Part shown: in pieces, positions 34,410-42,770 of the stretch
Numbering within the stretch: the first letter of the stretch is position 1
Layout of the letters: every line of letters begins with the position of its first letter
From: UBA7332 sp051652645
GTDB lineage: Bacteria; Bacteroidota; Bacteroidia; Bacteroidales; UBA7332
Assembly: GCA_051652645.1 (NCBI GenBank)
Contig: JBOFUP010000092.1
Location: 1-64,000, forward strand
Direction: 5' to 3'
Length of the DNA: 64,000 nucleotides
Notes under the pieces: model-generated
Told to the model about the DNA's origin: nothing
What the model saw: only the letters and a program-made list of their open reading frames with translations
The model's database searches: none
Translations under genes and position numbers: made by a program

Positions 34410-34465
34410 ATAAAAGTAATTTGGGGAGTGTTGATTATTTATCAACACTCCCCAATTACTTTTAT
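34410..34465. terminator. Bidirectional terminator after thiL
   Basis: 34410-34435 and 34441-34465 form a 25-bp stem with one bulged T and a 5-base loop; core GGGGAGTGTTGAT / ATCAACACTCCCC flanked by AATAAAAG and CTTTTATC. It separates thiL from the minus-strand genes. Confidence 0.9.
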
Positions 34466-34566
34466 CTACCTAGTCAAGTGTAATCAAATCTTTTTACCTA
34501 ATAATACTCATTATCCTACTTTCTATTGAAGACTGCATTTTCTTTAATAGACTATTGATGATATTA

Positions 34567-34833
34567 TCAAGCTTTTTGAACCCTGCCTCTTTTCTTCCAA
34601 AGAGCGTATGCTACACCTAATATTATTATTGCTATATATCCATCCTCTATAGGTACTGGATCAGCGTCAACACCAGGATCACCATAGGTTGATATCATTG
34701 GAGTTTCAGTATCGTATAGATCGTTCCAGTTCGTTCTGTAATCATCAGATGCTCTCTCTATATATTGAGCGTTCGCACTAACTCCTAAAAGTAATAGGGC
34801 AATGAGCGAAGTTATTATTGATTTTATCTTCAT
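34567..34833 (-). CDS. Small secreted protein with C-terminal membrane anchor-like tail
   Basis: An 88-aa protein. Residues 1-22 are a signal peptide (MKIKSIITSLIALLLLGVSANA); the middle is acidic and polar (RASDDYRTNWNDLYDTE...). The C-terminus is a tripartite tail: VPIEDGY, then the hydrophobic segment IAIIILGVAYALW, then KKRGRVQKA. This layout (short motif, membrane helix, basic end) resembles PEP-CTERM/LPXTG-style sorting tails. I do not recognise the family. It lies 51 bases downstream of the T9SS cargo gene in the same direction, with no promoter between, so the two are probably cotranscribed. Confidence 0.7.
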   Translation of the reverse strand: MKIKSIITSLIALLLLGVSANAQYIERASDDYRTNWNDLYDTETPMISTYGDPGVDADPVPIEDGYIAIIILGVAYALWKKRGRVQKA

Positions 34834-34883
34834 AGTTAATGTTTTATTTAGGTTATCTATCTAAATGCCTGTACAATGAACTC

Positions 34884-37457
34884 CTAATTAAGAGCGACTT
34901 TGTGTACGCTTCTGCTACTCGCTGTAATGATCTCTATCATATAAATACCTCTGTTTGGCATAGTTATATTCATCTGGGTATTATCAGGAGTAATAGCTTT
35001 TATCACTCTTCCAGATAGATCTGCTACTCTAATTGAGCTAATATTATCATCTGAGTTGATCATAATATCTAGTCCATTTGAGTTTACGCTAACACTTCTA
35101 TGCTCTTGTGTATTCTCACTCATTGGTATAATTGGATTTGCAATAAGTGTTAGCTTAACAGTTTGGCCTTTTGTTCCGCTAAACTTATAACTACTATTCT
35201 TTAGGTCAAATAGATTACCATCAGAGTCCTTTATTTTGTAGTCATACGCCTTAGACCACTCATTTAATGGAAGTGAAATGGTATGCTCTCCACTTTTACC
35301 ACACTTAACCCAAAAGTCAACACCTTCTTCCAGACTATTCATATCTATAGAACGAATAACTACAGAGTTATTACTTACTTTAGAGTATATCTGAGGTATT
35401 GAGGCATCTGTTGCAAACATCTTTGTTAGATCATTTCCAATAGTGTAAAACTGCTTATTCTCTGCTATCTCTTTTAATAGCATTACGTCCTCATGTGTAG
35501 CGTCACTTACCCTTAATCGTATAAAATTTGGAGTATTATTTCTCGACAATGATGATAAAGAAGCTAGAGTTGACGCTTGATCACTAACTAAGAATGAGTC
35601 TAAAGCAAATGATATTGTTTTATCACTTTCAGTAGTCTGAACAAAGAACGATGCAAATGTTGGTATCTCCTTGTACTCTAGTCCAAATCCGTATAGCTTG
35701 TATGCTTTGCCATCATATACATAAGCCTGTCTTAATCCTGCCGCAATTGTCTTTTTAGGGAATGGGCTGCCAATATAGTTCCACCCGTTTAGTATTGCAT
35801 TTGTAGCATTACTATTGTAGAAGCTAGTTTTGCTTTTAACCAGACTGTAGGTTAGGTAATCAAAGTTATTTATAGTCTCTTCTGCTGAGATCTTAAAGTT
35901 TGTCCTAATTCTTGTGTTTGGTTCACCATCGATTGAGAATTGAAGTCCCTCACCTGGAATAAATTCATCATATGGATTTTCACCTTCGCTGTTTAGTGTT
36001 ACAGATCTGAAATAGGATGTAGCACCTTCGCTTCTAGCAAGGTTGTCATAGAAATTTACATAGAAATCACTCTTTACCTTTGCCTCAGTATCAGAGTTGT
36101 CAATTCTTATCATGTCTGGAACAAAAGGGAAGGTAAAGTGGTATCTTCTGTATCTATAAAGATCCATATCTATTGTTGCCTTTTTAAAGGTAATTCCTCC
36201 TTCTCCTGTTTTAATTATCTGACCTGAAAGAGGTATGGCACCACCAGAAATAGGGATAGGAGATCCATCCTCTTCATCTGATCGCATTTTAATAGTTACT
36301 GAATTGAATCTCCATATAGTACGTGCAGGTGGAGACAGAGTGATTTGTTCGCCTGCTTCAACGATAGTGTCGCCTTTGTTTATTATTTTTAGATCTAGTC
36401 TGCCAATAGAAGGTCTAAATTCACCTTCTTCGTTGAGGGTTTCAATCCCGATGAAGTATGATAAATAAGATTCGTCTAATAGGGATATAGGCAATTTAAT
36501 CTCTTCACCAGATGTTAATTCACTGATTCTTACCTTTTCGAATAGGGTTAGATCATAAATAACTAATCGATGAATAAGATTTTCTCTCAAGTTCTCCCAA
36601 CTTGCATTAATGTATTGTCCATTTATTTTATAGTTGAAATTCCTGACAGAACCAAAAACGCTTAAAGGCACAGCTTTGCTTATACTTCTAATAATTGAAG
36701 TATCCTCTTCGTCTGTTGTTATTATACGAACTGAGTAGTTACCATCTTCTAGTTCTTCTATATTGAAAGAGTAGTTATTAAATTCATTACTACTATCATT
36801 AATGTCAGAAGAATAGATAACATCTCCATTTTCATTTAATAGTTCAACTCTCTCTCGAGCAAATTTTCCGAATGGAGTGCTAATTGATTTATTCCAAGAT
36901 ACATCATAGGTATTGCTTATATCATTAAGCTTTGCTGATGTTATATTAGCTTCATGATAATCTCCTATTAGCCTTATGTTAGTTAAATGTACTGAGTCTT
37001 TCTTGCTGTTAGTCTTAATTGTGAGATGTCTTGCGACATCACCAATAGATATAGTTGATGTTAGATCACTGTTGTCTATATCATCTATTCCGATAGTTCT
37101 ACCATCTACTTCAAGCTCTAGAGGGATATTATTAGAAATGTTGCATTTGAATGATAGTTTAGCATCCTTAAGTGGGATATTAATAGTTAATGTATCTGCT
37201 GTTATTGAAGATGTCTTATTACCTCTTTGGCATAGTTGTACACTTTTATCTGTGATTAAGATACTATTCTTGTGCTCTTTATCAGCCACTTTTATCCAAT
37301 TGTCAAGACATTTGTTATAATCAGAGGTGTAGTTAAATAGCTCTTTTGGTATAGGGGAGCTTGAGTGTACATCAAAACAAATTAGTGAAACTAAGACAAT
37401 TGCAAATGCCTTAAGGGTCCACTTTGTGGAACAACGTGTTTGTGTAGAAAATTCCAT
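34884..37457 (-). CDS. Large secreted protein with T9SS C-terminal sorting domain
   Basis: 857 aa from ATG 37457. There is a hydrophobic signal sequence (WTLKAFAIVLVSLICFDVHS), then several beta-rich regions that include fibronectin-III-like stretches (about 200-290, 300-390). The last 70 residues are a type A T9SS sorting domain (ISSIRVADLSGRVIKAI, NRGIYMIEIITASSRSVHKVALN). I recognise no enzymatic motif; a surface adhesin or matrix role is possible but unproven. The frame opens at 37502, but a -7 box at 37480-37487 lies downstream of that, so ATG 37457 is the better start. Confidence 0.8.
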   Translation of the reverse strand: MEFSTQTRCSTKWTLKAFAIVLVSLICFDVHSSSPIPKELFNYTSDYNKCLDNWIKVADKEHKNSILITDKSVQLCQRGNKTSSITADTLTINIPLKDAKLSFKCNISNNIPLELEVDGRTIGIDDIDNSDLTSTISIGDVARHLTIKTNSKKDSVHLTNIRLIGDYHEANITSAKLNDISNTYDVSWNKSISTPFGKFARERVELLNENGDVIYSSDINDSSNEFNNYSFNIEELEDGNYSVRIITTDEEDTSIIRSISKAVPLSVFGSVRNFNYKINGQYINASWENLRENLIHRLVIYDLTLFEKVRISELTSGEEIKLPISLLDESYLSYFIGIETLNEEGEFRPSIGRLDLKIINKGDTIVEAGEQITLSPPARTIWRFNSVTIKMRSDEEDGSPIPISGGAIPLSGQIIKTGEGGITFKKATIDMDLYRYRRYHFTFPFVPDMIRIDNSDTEAKVKSDFYVNFYDNLARSEGATSYFRSVTLNSEGENPYDEFIPGEGLQFSIDGEPNTRIRTNFKISAEETINNFDYLTYSLVKSKTSFYNSNATNAILNGWNYIGSPFPKKTIAAGLRQAYVYDGKAYKLYGFGLEYKEIPTFASFFVQTTESDKTISFALDSFLVSDQASTLASLSSLSRNNTPNFIRLRVSDATHEDVMLLKEIAENKQFYTIGNDLTKMFATDASIPQIYSKVSNNSVVIRSIDMNSLEEGVDFWVKCGKSGEHTISLPLNEWSKAYDYKIKDSDGNLFDLKNSSYKFSGTKGQTVKLTLIANPIIPMSENTQEHRSVSVNSNGLDIMINSDDNISSIRVADLSGRVIKAITPDNTQMNITMPNRGIYMIEIITASSRSVHKVALN

Positions 37458-37479
37458 AATATAGTTCGGTTTAAAATTA

Positions 37480-37487
37480 CAAACGTA
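37480..37487 (-). promoter_or_regulatory. -7 element of the T9SS cargo gene
   Basis: On the minus strand TACGTTTG, a full match to TAnnTTTG, 22 bases upstream of ATG 37457. It decides the start codon of the cargo gene. Confidence 0.55.
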
Positions 37488-37664
37488 GAAGCCTAGAGTC
37501 ACAATTTTTGGCTTTTTAGTTAAAGTCGCTATAATGTTTTCTCAGATCATTACTATAATCGGAGCAATTTAATATATGGTTTAGGTTACTGGTCAGGGGG
37601 ATTTTATATTTATGTATGGTTTAATATGTAGGTTAGGTATTAATTGTTGTCTTCAATTGAATCT

Positions 37665-37696
37665 AACTTTTAAAACAATCAATTGTTTTAAAAGTT
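37665..37696. repeat. Near-perfect palindrome, 15-bp arms
   Basis: AACTTTTAAAACAAT (37665-37679) and ATTGTTTTAAAAGTT (37682-37696) are perfect reverse complements with only two bases between them. Confidence 0.8.
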
Positions 37697-38188
37697 TAAT
37701 AAGTGAGCCTAAATAGATTGCTGTAGCTGGGAATTTAACTTTAGTAATATTTATTCAAGTAGATATATTGAAACTATATAGCAGATTTATAGAGATACAT
37801 TTATCTATACTATTTTAAGTTTCTGTATAAGGGGGCTGAATCAGCTCTCGGTCATATCGGATCAAATTCAGGACTATAAGTATTTATTCGACAGGTGGAT
37901 TGCAATGCGTAAAAGAAATAAAAACGACCTCTGCCTTGTAATAATCTATTATAACATCAAAAATGTACTTACAAAAATTATTGATAGCGGGATTACTCAT
38001 CCCATAAAAGGTGAACAATTATATTAAGCTTACGTACTTATATGGTGGATAGGTTGCGAAGAACACTATCAAAAATTGCGCAGAATTTAGGCTAAAATAC
38101 ACCCTAAAGACTAAGAGATTTACTCCTTATCTCAGTGTAAAGTCATGACATGTCACTGCGTTTTTTTGAATTTGGCTGAGGGTTTTGG

Positions 38189-38233
38189 TGAGTTAGCCTT
38201 AGGCTAATCATTCATTAGGCTGAGGCTAACTCA
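38189..38233. repeat. 20-bp-arm inverted repeat built from GGCTAA motifs
   Basis: TGAGTTAGCCTTAGGCTAAT (38189-38208) and 38214-38233 are reverse complements except at two positions, with a 5-base loop. The left arm is itself a small palindrome (TTAGCC-TTA-GGCTAA), so alternative folds are possible. Confidence 0.75.
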
Positions 38234-38342
38234 AAGTTAAGTAGTAGGCTATGCATCTAGTGCCTTTTGAATAATTTCCTAATTGTTAATTGCAAGGAGA
38301 ATGAGTTTATATGCTATTTGATTTAACAAATCACTATTAATG

Positions 38343-38383
38343 AAACATCAAAATGACTACACAGAGTCTTAGTTTTGATGTTT
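38343..38383. repeat. Inverted repeat AAACATCAAAA / TTTTGATGTTT
   Basis: Perfect 11-bp arms (38343-38353 and 38373-38383) enclose a second small stem, GACT/AGTC, giving a hairpin with an internal loop. Confidence 0.7.
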
Positions 38384-38450
38384 TCTATCGCCACATTCCA
38401 ACACACTCTTATAATCAAACGTTTAAGGGTTGCAATAAGTGGTTGCAAAG

Positions 38451-38483
38451 GTGGTAATAGGATTCTATTGCCACTCCTATTAC
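38451..38483. repeat. Two mutually exclusive hairpins
   Basis: GTGGTAATAG (38451-38460) can pair with CTATTGCCAC (38465-38474; one T-G pair), or GTAATAGGA (38454-38462) can pair with TCCTATTAC (38475-38483; perfect). The two folds share GTAATAG, so only one can form at a time. Confidence 0.65.
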
Positions 38484-38831
38484 TTAGCTTAAAAATAGTG
38501 TTCTATTTATCAGATTTGGGGAATTTGATTGGGGCTATAAGTGTATAAGGATGTGGTTAATGTGAAAGATATGACCTAGATATGTTAATTTTAGTGGTAT
38601 AGATATAGAAAGGCTATTTTTTTGCCTCAGAATTCAAAATTTCACCTTATCATACTAAATGCACAAAATGTCAATGTATTGACAACTTAAATATAAGCTT
38701 TTAGAGCTGATTTCAGAGGAGTTAGAGGCATAAGACTCATCCGTTTTAGGTTATGCATAGTCCAACCAAACATTTAACATTCCCACAAGTTTCGAACTTG
38801 ATAAGTATAATGATTAGATTGGAGCAAAAAA

Positions 38832-38863
38832 AAGAGTTCTGAAGATTATTCTTCAGAACTCTT
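38832..38863 (-). terminator. Terminator of the downstream tRNA-Leu copy
   Basis: AAGAGTTCTGAAGA (38832-38845) and TCTTCAGAACTCTT (38850-38863) are perfect reverse complements; read on minus, the stem ends in eight T (A-run at 38826-38833 on plus). Confidence 0.92.
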
Positions 38864-38866
38864 AAG

Positions 38867-38950
38867 TACCCAGAGCCGGGATCGAACCGGCATGGAAGTG
38901 AATCCACTGGTGTTTGAGACCAGCGCGTCTACCAATTCCGCCATCTGGGC
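38867..38950 (-). tRNA. tRNA-Leu (anticodon CAA), second copy
   Basis: An 84-nt class II tRNA. On the minus strand it starts GCCCAGATGGCGGAATTGG and has anticodon arm CTGGT-CTCAAAC-ACCAG with anticodon CAA. A long variable arm follows, then the T-arm GCCGGTTCGATCCCGGC, ending CTCTGGGT plus discriminator A. CCA is not encoded. The sequence is identical to the copy at 39029-39112. Confidence 0.95.
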
Positions 38951-38991
38951 AGGTATACTGTGTGTTTTGTAATTGATCGATTTGGTTAAAA

Positions 38992-39023
38992 AAACTCCGA
39001 AGATAATATGCTCTTCGGAGTTT
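38992..39023 (-). terminator. Terminator between the two tRNA-Leu copies
   Basis: AAACTCCGAAGA (38992-39003) and TCTTCGGAGTTT (39012-39023) form a 12-bp perfect stem; on minus it is followed by a T-run (complement of the A-run from 38988). Confidence 0.85.
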
Positions 39024-39028
39024 CTTTG

Positions 39029-39112
39029 TACCCAGAGCCGGGATCGAACCGGCATGGAAGTGAATCCACTGGTGTTTGAGACCAGCGCGTCTACCAATTC
39101 CGCCATCTGGGC
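39029..39112 (-). tRNA. tRNA-Leu (anticodon CAA), first copy
   Basis: An 84-nt class II tRNA with anticodon CAA, identical in sequence to the copy at 38867-38950. It lies nearer the promoter at 39135-39164 and is followed by its own terminator. The tandem identical copies point to a recent local duplication or gene conversion. UUG is read by this tRNA. Confidence 0.95.
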
Positions 39113-39134
39113 GAGTGATCTTTCGATTACGCTA

Positions 39135-39164
39135 CAAAGGTAGCTATTTTTTTGTTATCTGCAA
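39135..39164 (-). promoter_or_regulatory. Promoter of the tRNA-Leu pair
   Basis: On the minus strand, TACCTTTG (39142-39135) with TTG at 39164-39162 and a 19-base spacer, a full consensus match. Confidence 0.7.
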
Positions 39165-39207
39165 TAGTGAGCTCTGTTTTTTTTATTTTTAGAGGCAAAT
39201 ATGTCTG

Positions 39208-39234
39208 TTGGGCGAAAGAATATAGTTAAGTTTG
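39208..39234 (+). promoter_or_regulatory. Probable promoter of the guanylyltransferase gene
   Basis: TAAGTTTG (39227-39234) matches the -7 consensus; the nearest TTG (39208-39210) gives a short 16-base spacer. The start codon must then lie downstream, supporting ATG 39276. Confidence 0.5.
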
Positions 39235-39275
39235 CAACAAACAAACCCTATTGTACCTTATATAGAACATTTCAT

Positions 39276-40358
39276 ATGAATAATAACAACTATTGTGTGA
39301 TTATGGGAGGCGGTGTTGGTACACGATTCTGGCCTTTTAGTCGAACGAACTATCCCAAACAGTTTTTGGATTTCTTCGGAACAGGACGGTCGTTATTGCA
39401 GATGACTTATGATCGTTTTGTGAAGATAATACCCAAAGAGCAGATATACATCGTAACGAATGAGATCTATGCAGATGTGATTAAGGAGCAACTCCCAGAG
39501 TTATCATCTTCACAAGTTCTATTCGAACCAGCTAGACGCAACACAGCGCCTTGTATTGCTTGGGCCTCGTATCACATCAGGTCAATAAATCCTAATGCTA
39601 ACATAGTTGTTGCACCTTCGGACCACCTTATACTAAAAGAGGATGTGTTCCTAGATACTATAAATAAAGGTCTAGACTTTGTTGCAACAAACGACTCACT
39701 TCTAACACTAGGAGTATTACCTAATCGTCCAGAGACGGGTTATGGCTATATACAAACAGGTAAGCAGTACAAAGATGATTTCTACGGTGTTAAGACATTC
39801 ACTGAGAAACCAAATCTAGAGCTAGCAAAAGTGTTTCTAGAGAGTGGTGAATTCTTTTGGAATTCAGGTATATTCCTTTGGAATGTAACTACAATTATCA
39901 ACTCTTTTGAGAAGCTTACTCCTGAAATAGCTTCTTGTTTTGAGAATGCTAACTCCCTCTACGGAGATGAGCAGGCAGAAAGAGAGTATATTAGAGAGAA
40001 CTTTCCAATGTGTCCAAACGTATCCATTGACTATGGAGTGATGGAAAAAGCTGATAATACATATGTTATTAGTGCAGACTTTGGTTGGTCAGATCTTGGC
40101 ACCTGGGGCTCGCTTTATGAACTTTCTAGTAAGGATGAACAAGAGAATGTTTCGTTGAAGTGCAAATCACACTTCTATGAGAGCTCACGAAATATTGTTA
40201 CGCTTGCTGATGGTAAGCTTGCCGTTATTCAAGGATTGAATGACTATATAGTAGCCGAGTCTGGAAATGTACTTCTTATTTGTCAAAAAGAGGAAGAGCA
40301 ACGTATTAGACAATTTGTAGCTGATACACAGATGAACTGTGGCGAGGATTATGTATAA
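39276..40358 (+). CDS. manC: Mannose-1-phosphate guanylyltransferase
   Basis: Makes GDP-mannose from mannose 1-phosphate and GTP for surface glycans. The nucleotide-binding signature is IMGGGVGTRFWPFSRTNYPKQF near residues 9-28; further blocks are VVAPSDHLI near 110, TGYGYIQ near 150, FTEKPNLELA near 172, FFWNSGIFLW near 190 and YGVMEKADN near 250. At 361 aa it is the short, single-domain form without a fused isomerase domain. ATG 39276 (MNNNNYCVIMGGG) is preferred over an in-frame ATG at 39201. parE follows by 24 bases. Confidence 0.93.
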   Translation: MNNNNYCVIMGGGVGTRFWPFSRTNYPKQFLDFFGTGRSLLQMTYDRFVKIIPKEQIYIVTNEIYADVIKEQLPELSSSQVLFEPARRNTAPCIAWASYHIRSINPNANIVVAPSDHLILKEDVFLDTINKGLDFVATNDSLLTLGVLPNRPETGYGYIQTGKQYKDDFYGVKTFTEKPNLELAKVFLESGEFFWNSGIFLWNVTTIINSFEKLTPEIASCFENANSLYGDEQAEREYIRENFPMCPNVSIDYGVMEKADNTYVISADFGWSDLGTWGSLYELSSKDEQENVSLKCKSHFYESSRNIVTLADGKLAVIQGLNDYIVAESGNVLLICQKEEEQRIRQFVADTQMNCGEDYV

Positions 40359-40382
40359 ATAAATAGGATCGAGATAATATAG

Positions 40383-42233
40383 ATGGAAGAGATTACTAAA
40401 CAACAACCTACTTATAGCGAAGATAATATCATAACATTAGCTTGGCAGGAGCACATACGCCGTCGACCTGGGATGTATATCGGGAAGTTGGGCGATGGAG
40501 TTCATGCAGATGATGGTATATATGTACTGCTAAAGGAGGTCCTCGATAACTCGATTGACGAATATATGATGGGTCATGGTAAGCAGATTGAGGTTGTAAT
40601 CAAAGATGGTCATGTCTCAATTAGAGATTACGGTAGAGGTGTTCCTCTCGGCAAGGTTAGGGATGTCTCTTCGAAGATGAATACAGGAGCCAAGTACGAC
40701 TCAAAAGCTTTTAAGAAGTCTGTTGGGTTGAACGGTGTAGGTATTAAGGCTGTCAATGCCCTATCTTCAAGATTCTATATACAGTCACATCGCGATGGAC
40801 AGGCTGTAGGTATTGAGTATTCGTGTGGTGAGATTGTAAAGCAAAGCGATCTTTTCGAAGTAAAGGATAAGAATGGTACTCTTGTTGAGTTTACTCCTGA
40901 TCCTGCAATCTTTCGTGACTATCATTTTCGTGATGAGTTTGTTGTTGCTCTACTCAAGAACTACACTTTCCTAAATGCGGGTCTTGTAATAAGCTATAAC
41001 GGTCAGAAGTTTGTGTCTAAGAATGGATTAGTAGATCTTCTGAATGAGAATATGACCTCCGATGGTTTATATCCAATTATTCATATAAAGGATGAGGATA
41101 TAGAGGTTGTTATAACACATGGCAATCAGTATGGTGAGGAGTACTATTCATTCGTGAATGGACAACATACGACTCAAGGAGGTACACACCTTTCTGCATT
41201 TAAGGAGTCTATCTCTAGAGTCATAAAAGAGTTCTATGGTAAGAACTTTGACTATGGTGATATTCGTAATGGCATCATTGCTGCAGTAAGTGTGAAGATT
41301 GAGGAGCCTGTCTTTGAGTCACAAACAAAGACAAAGCTAGGGTCAAAAGAGATGAGTCCAGATGGTGTTTCTGTAAATAAATATATTGGCGACTTTATGA
41401 AAAAAGAGCTGGATAATTATCTACACAGAAATACATCTACAGCCGAGAGCTTATTGAAAAAGATTCTCGAGTCCGAAAAGGAGCGTAAAGCGATAGCTGG
41501 AGTAACAAAGCTTGCTCGAGAGAGAGCTAAGAAAGCTAACCTTCATAATAAGAAACTAAGAGACTGTAGGGCTCACCTTAGTGATAATAGAGGGGATAGA
41601 AGAGAGGATACTTGTATCTTTATTACTGAGGGAGACTCAGCTTCTGGTTCTATTACAAAGAGTCGTGAGGTTGAGACTCAGGCAGTTTTTTCACTTAAGG
41701 GTAAGCCCCTGAATACTTATGGATTAACAAAAAAGGTGGTGTACGAGAATGAAGAGTTCAACCTTCTTCAAGCAGCGCTTAATATTGAGGATGGTCTTGA
41801 TGGATTGCGTTATAATAAGGTTATCATTGCTACTGATGCTGACGTTGATGGAATGCACATTCGACTTTTGCTTATTACCTTCTTCTTACAGTTTTTCCCA
41901 GATCTGATCAAGAAGGGACACGTATATATATTGCAGACACCACTATTCAGAGTTAGAAATAAGAAAGAGACAATTTATTGTTACTCCGAGGAGGAGAGGA
42001 TCTCAGCAATCAATAAGCTGTCTCCATCTCCAGAGATTACTCGATTCAAGGGGTTGGGTGAAATATCCCCAGATGAGTTTAAGTATTTCATTGGTGAAGA
42101 TATGCGTCTTGATATGGTAACTCTTAAGAAAGAAGACCTTGTAAAAGAGCTCTTGGCGTTCTATATGGGAAAAAATACTATGGAGCGACAGAACTTCATC
42201 ATTGACAACCTAGTTGTTGAGGAGGATGTATAA
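40383..42233 (+). CDS. parE: DNA topoisomerase IV subunit B (type IIA, GyrB/ParE family)
   Basis: The ATPase subunit of topoisomerase IV. GHKL ATPase motifs: LLKEVLDNSIDEYMMG (Bergerat N-box) near residue 47, DYGRGVPLGKVRD near 81, KSVGLNGVGIKAVNALS near 112; the TOPRIM domain has CIFITEGDSASGS near 413 and IIATDADVDGMHIR near 480. At 616 aa it is short of most GyrB (about 650 and up) and matches the Bacteroidota ParE form. The matching ParC is encoded at 51334. Gyrase B is not excluded by motifs alone; the nearby ParC-type subunit supports ParE. Confidence 0.9.
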   Translation: MEEITKQQPTYSEDNIITLAWQEHIRRRPGMYIGKLGDGVHADDGIYVLLKEVLDNSIDEYMMGHGKQIEVVIKDGHVSIRDYGRGVPLGKVRDVSSKMNTGAKYDSKAFKKSVGLNGVGIKAVNALSSRFYIQSHRDGQAVGIEYSCGEIVKQSDLFEVKDKNGTLVEFTPDPAIFRDYHFRDEFVVALLKNYTFLNAGLVISYNGQKFVSKNGLVDLLNENMTSDGLYPIIHIKDEDIEVVITHGNQYGEEYYSFVNGQHTTQGGTHLSAFKESISRVIKEFYGKNFDYGDIRNGIIAAVSVKIEEPVFESQTKTKLGSKEMSPDGVSVNKYIGDFMKKELDNYLHRNTSTAESLLKKILESEKERKAIAGVTKLARERAKKANLHNKKLRDCRAHLSDNRGDRREDTCIFITEGDSASGSITKSREVETQAVFSLKGKPLNTYGLTKKVVYENEEFNLLQAALNIEDGLDGLRYNKVIIATDADVDGMHIRLLLITFFLQFFPDLIKKGHVYILQTPLFRVRNKKETIYCYSEEERISAINKLSPSPEITRFKGLGEISPDEFKYFIGEDMRLDMVTLKKEDLVKELLAFYMGKNTMERQNFIIDNLVVEEDV

Positions 42234-42266
42234 TCCTCTTTGATAAACACAAATTTATATATATAG

Positions 42267-42755
42267 ATGAAAAGAGTAGCCCTATTCCCAGGTACATTTG
42301 ACCCTTTTACAAAAGGACACCACTCAATCGTGATGAGAGCTCTTCAGGCTTGTGCAGATGAGGTAATCGTAGCTATTGGAATTAATGATTCTAAAAGGCC
42401 TCTATTTACAATTGAAGAGAGGGTTGCGGCATTGAAAGAGATATTTAAGGATGAGCCGAGAGTGAGTGTTGCAACATATAGTTGTGTTACCGCCGATTTT
42501 GCTACTGAAATAGGAGCAACCACAATAGTGAGAGGCATTCGTTCTGCAATGGATTTTGAGTTTGAAAAGGCAATAGCCGACGTAAATAAAAAATTGACAG
42601 GAGTTGAAACACTTATCTTGATTACTGAGCTAGAGTTTGCTCATATAAGCTCAACCATTGTAAGAGATTTGATTAGGTTCGGAAAAGATATCTCTGACTT
42701 TGTTCCAAATCCAAAAGTGCTTGAAGATTGTATGCATCTCAAACCTGTAAAATAA
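42267..42755 (+). CDS. coaD: Pantetheine-phosphate adenylyltransferase
   Basis: The fourth step of CoA synthesis: it transfers AMP to 4'-phosphopantetheine. The N-terminal motif ALFPGTFDPFTKGHHSIVMRAL is at residues 4-25 (TxGH nucleotidyltransferase signature), VRGIRSAMDFEFEKAIADVNK is near 87, and SSTIVRDLIRFGKDISDFVP near 130. Length 162 aa, standard. parE-coaD is a frequent Bacteroidales pair. The gene ends before a TPP-riboswitch operon that begins 48 bases later. Confidence 0.96.
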   Translation: MKRVALFPGTFDPFTKGHHSIVMRALQACADEVIVAIGINDSKRPLFTIEERVAALKEIFKDEPRVSVATYSCVTADFATEIGATTIVRGIRSAMDFEFEKAIADVNKKLTGVETLILITELEFAHISSTIVRDLIRFGKDISDFVPNPKVLEDCMHLKPVK

Positions 42756-42770
42756 GTTATTTTAGACTAT

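Larger units (their letters stand above)
37503..38831. other. Gene-free region rich in inverted repeats
   Basis: About 1.3 kb without a convincing gene or canonical TAnnTTTG promoter on either strand. It contains at least four marked inverted repeats, listed as separate features (37665-37696, 38189-38233, 38343-38383, 38451-38483). There are also small stems such as GGGAT/ATCCC (37989-38003), and six copies of GGCTAA/GGCTGA or its complement between 38090 and 38229. A single degenerate TACGTACTTA occurs at 38031-38040. It could be a decayed mobile element, a cluster of structured RNA, or both. Confidence 0.5.

Noticed and set aside
37905..38027. A 41-codon frame (MRKRNKNDLCLVIIYYNI...) that faintly recalls the C-terminus of a DDE transposase
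   Set aside because: Too short, no catalytic motif, no detectable N-terminal part and no terminal inverted repeats that would define an insertion sequence. Not supportable as a pseudogene without a search.
38846..39106. Minus-strand reading frame coding two copies of MAELVDALVSNTSGFTSMPVRSRLW
   Set aside because: This is the translation of the two tRNA-Leu genes, a well-known false protein.
40383..42233. GyrB instead of ParE
   Set aside because: Motifs are shared, but the short length and the presence of a ParC-type subunit without a GyrA box at 51334 favour topoisomerase IV. A phylogeny would settle it.
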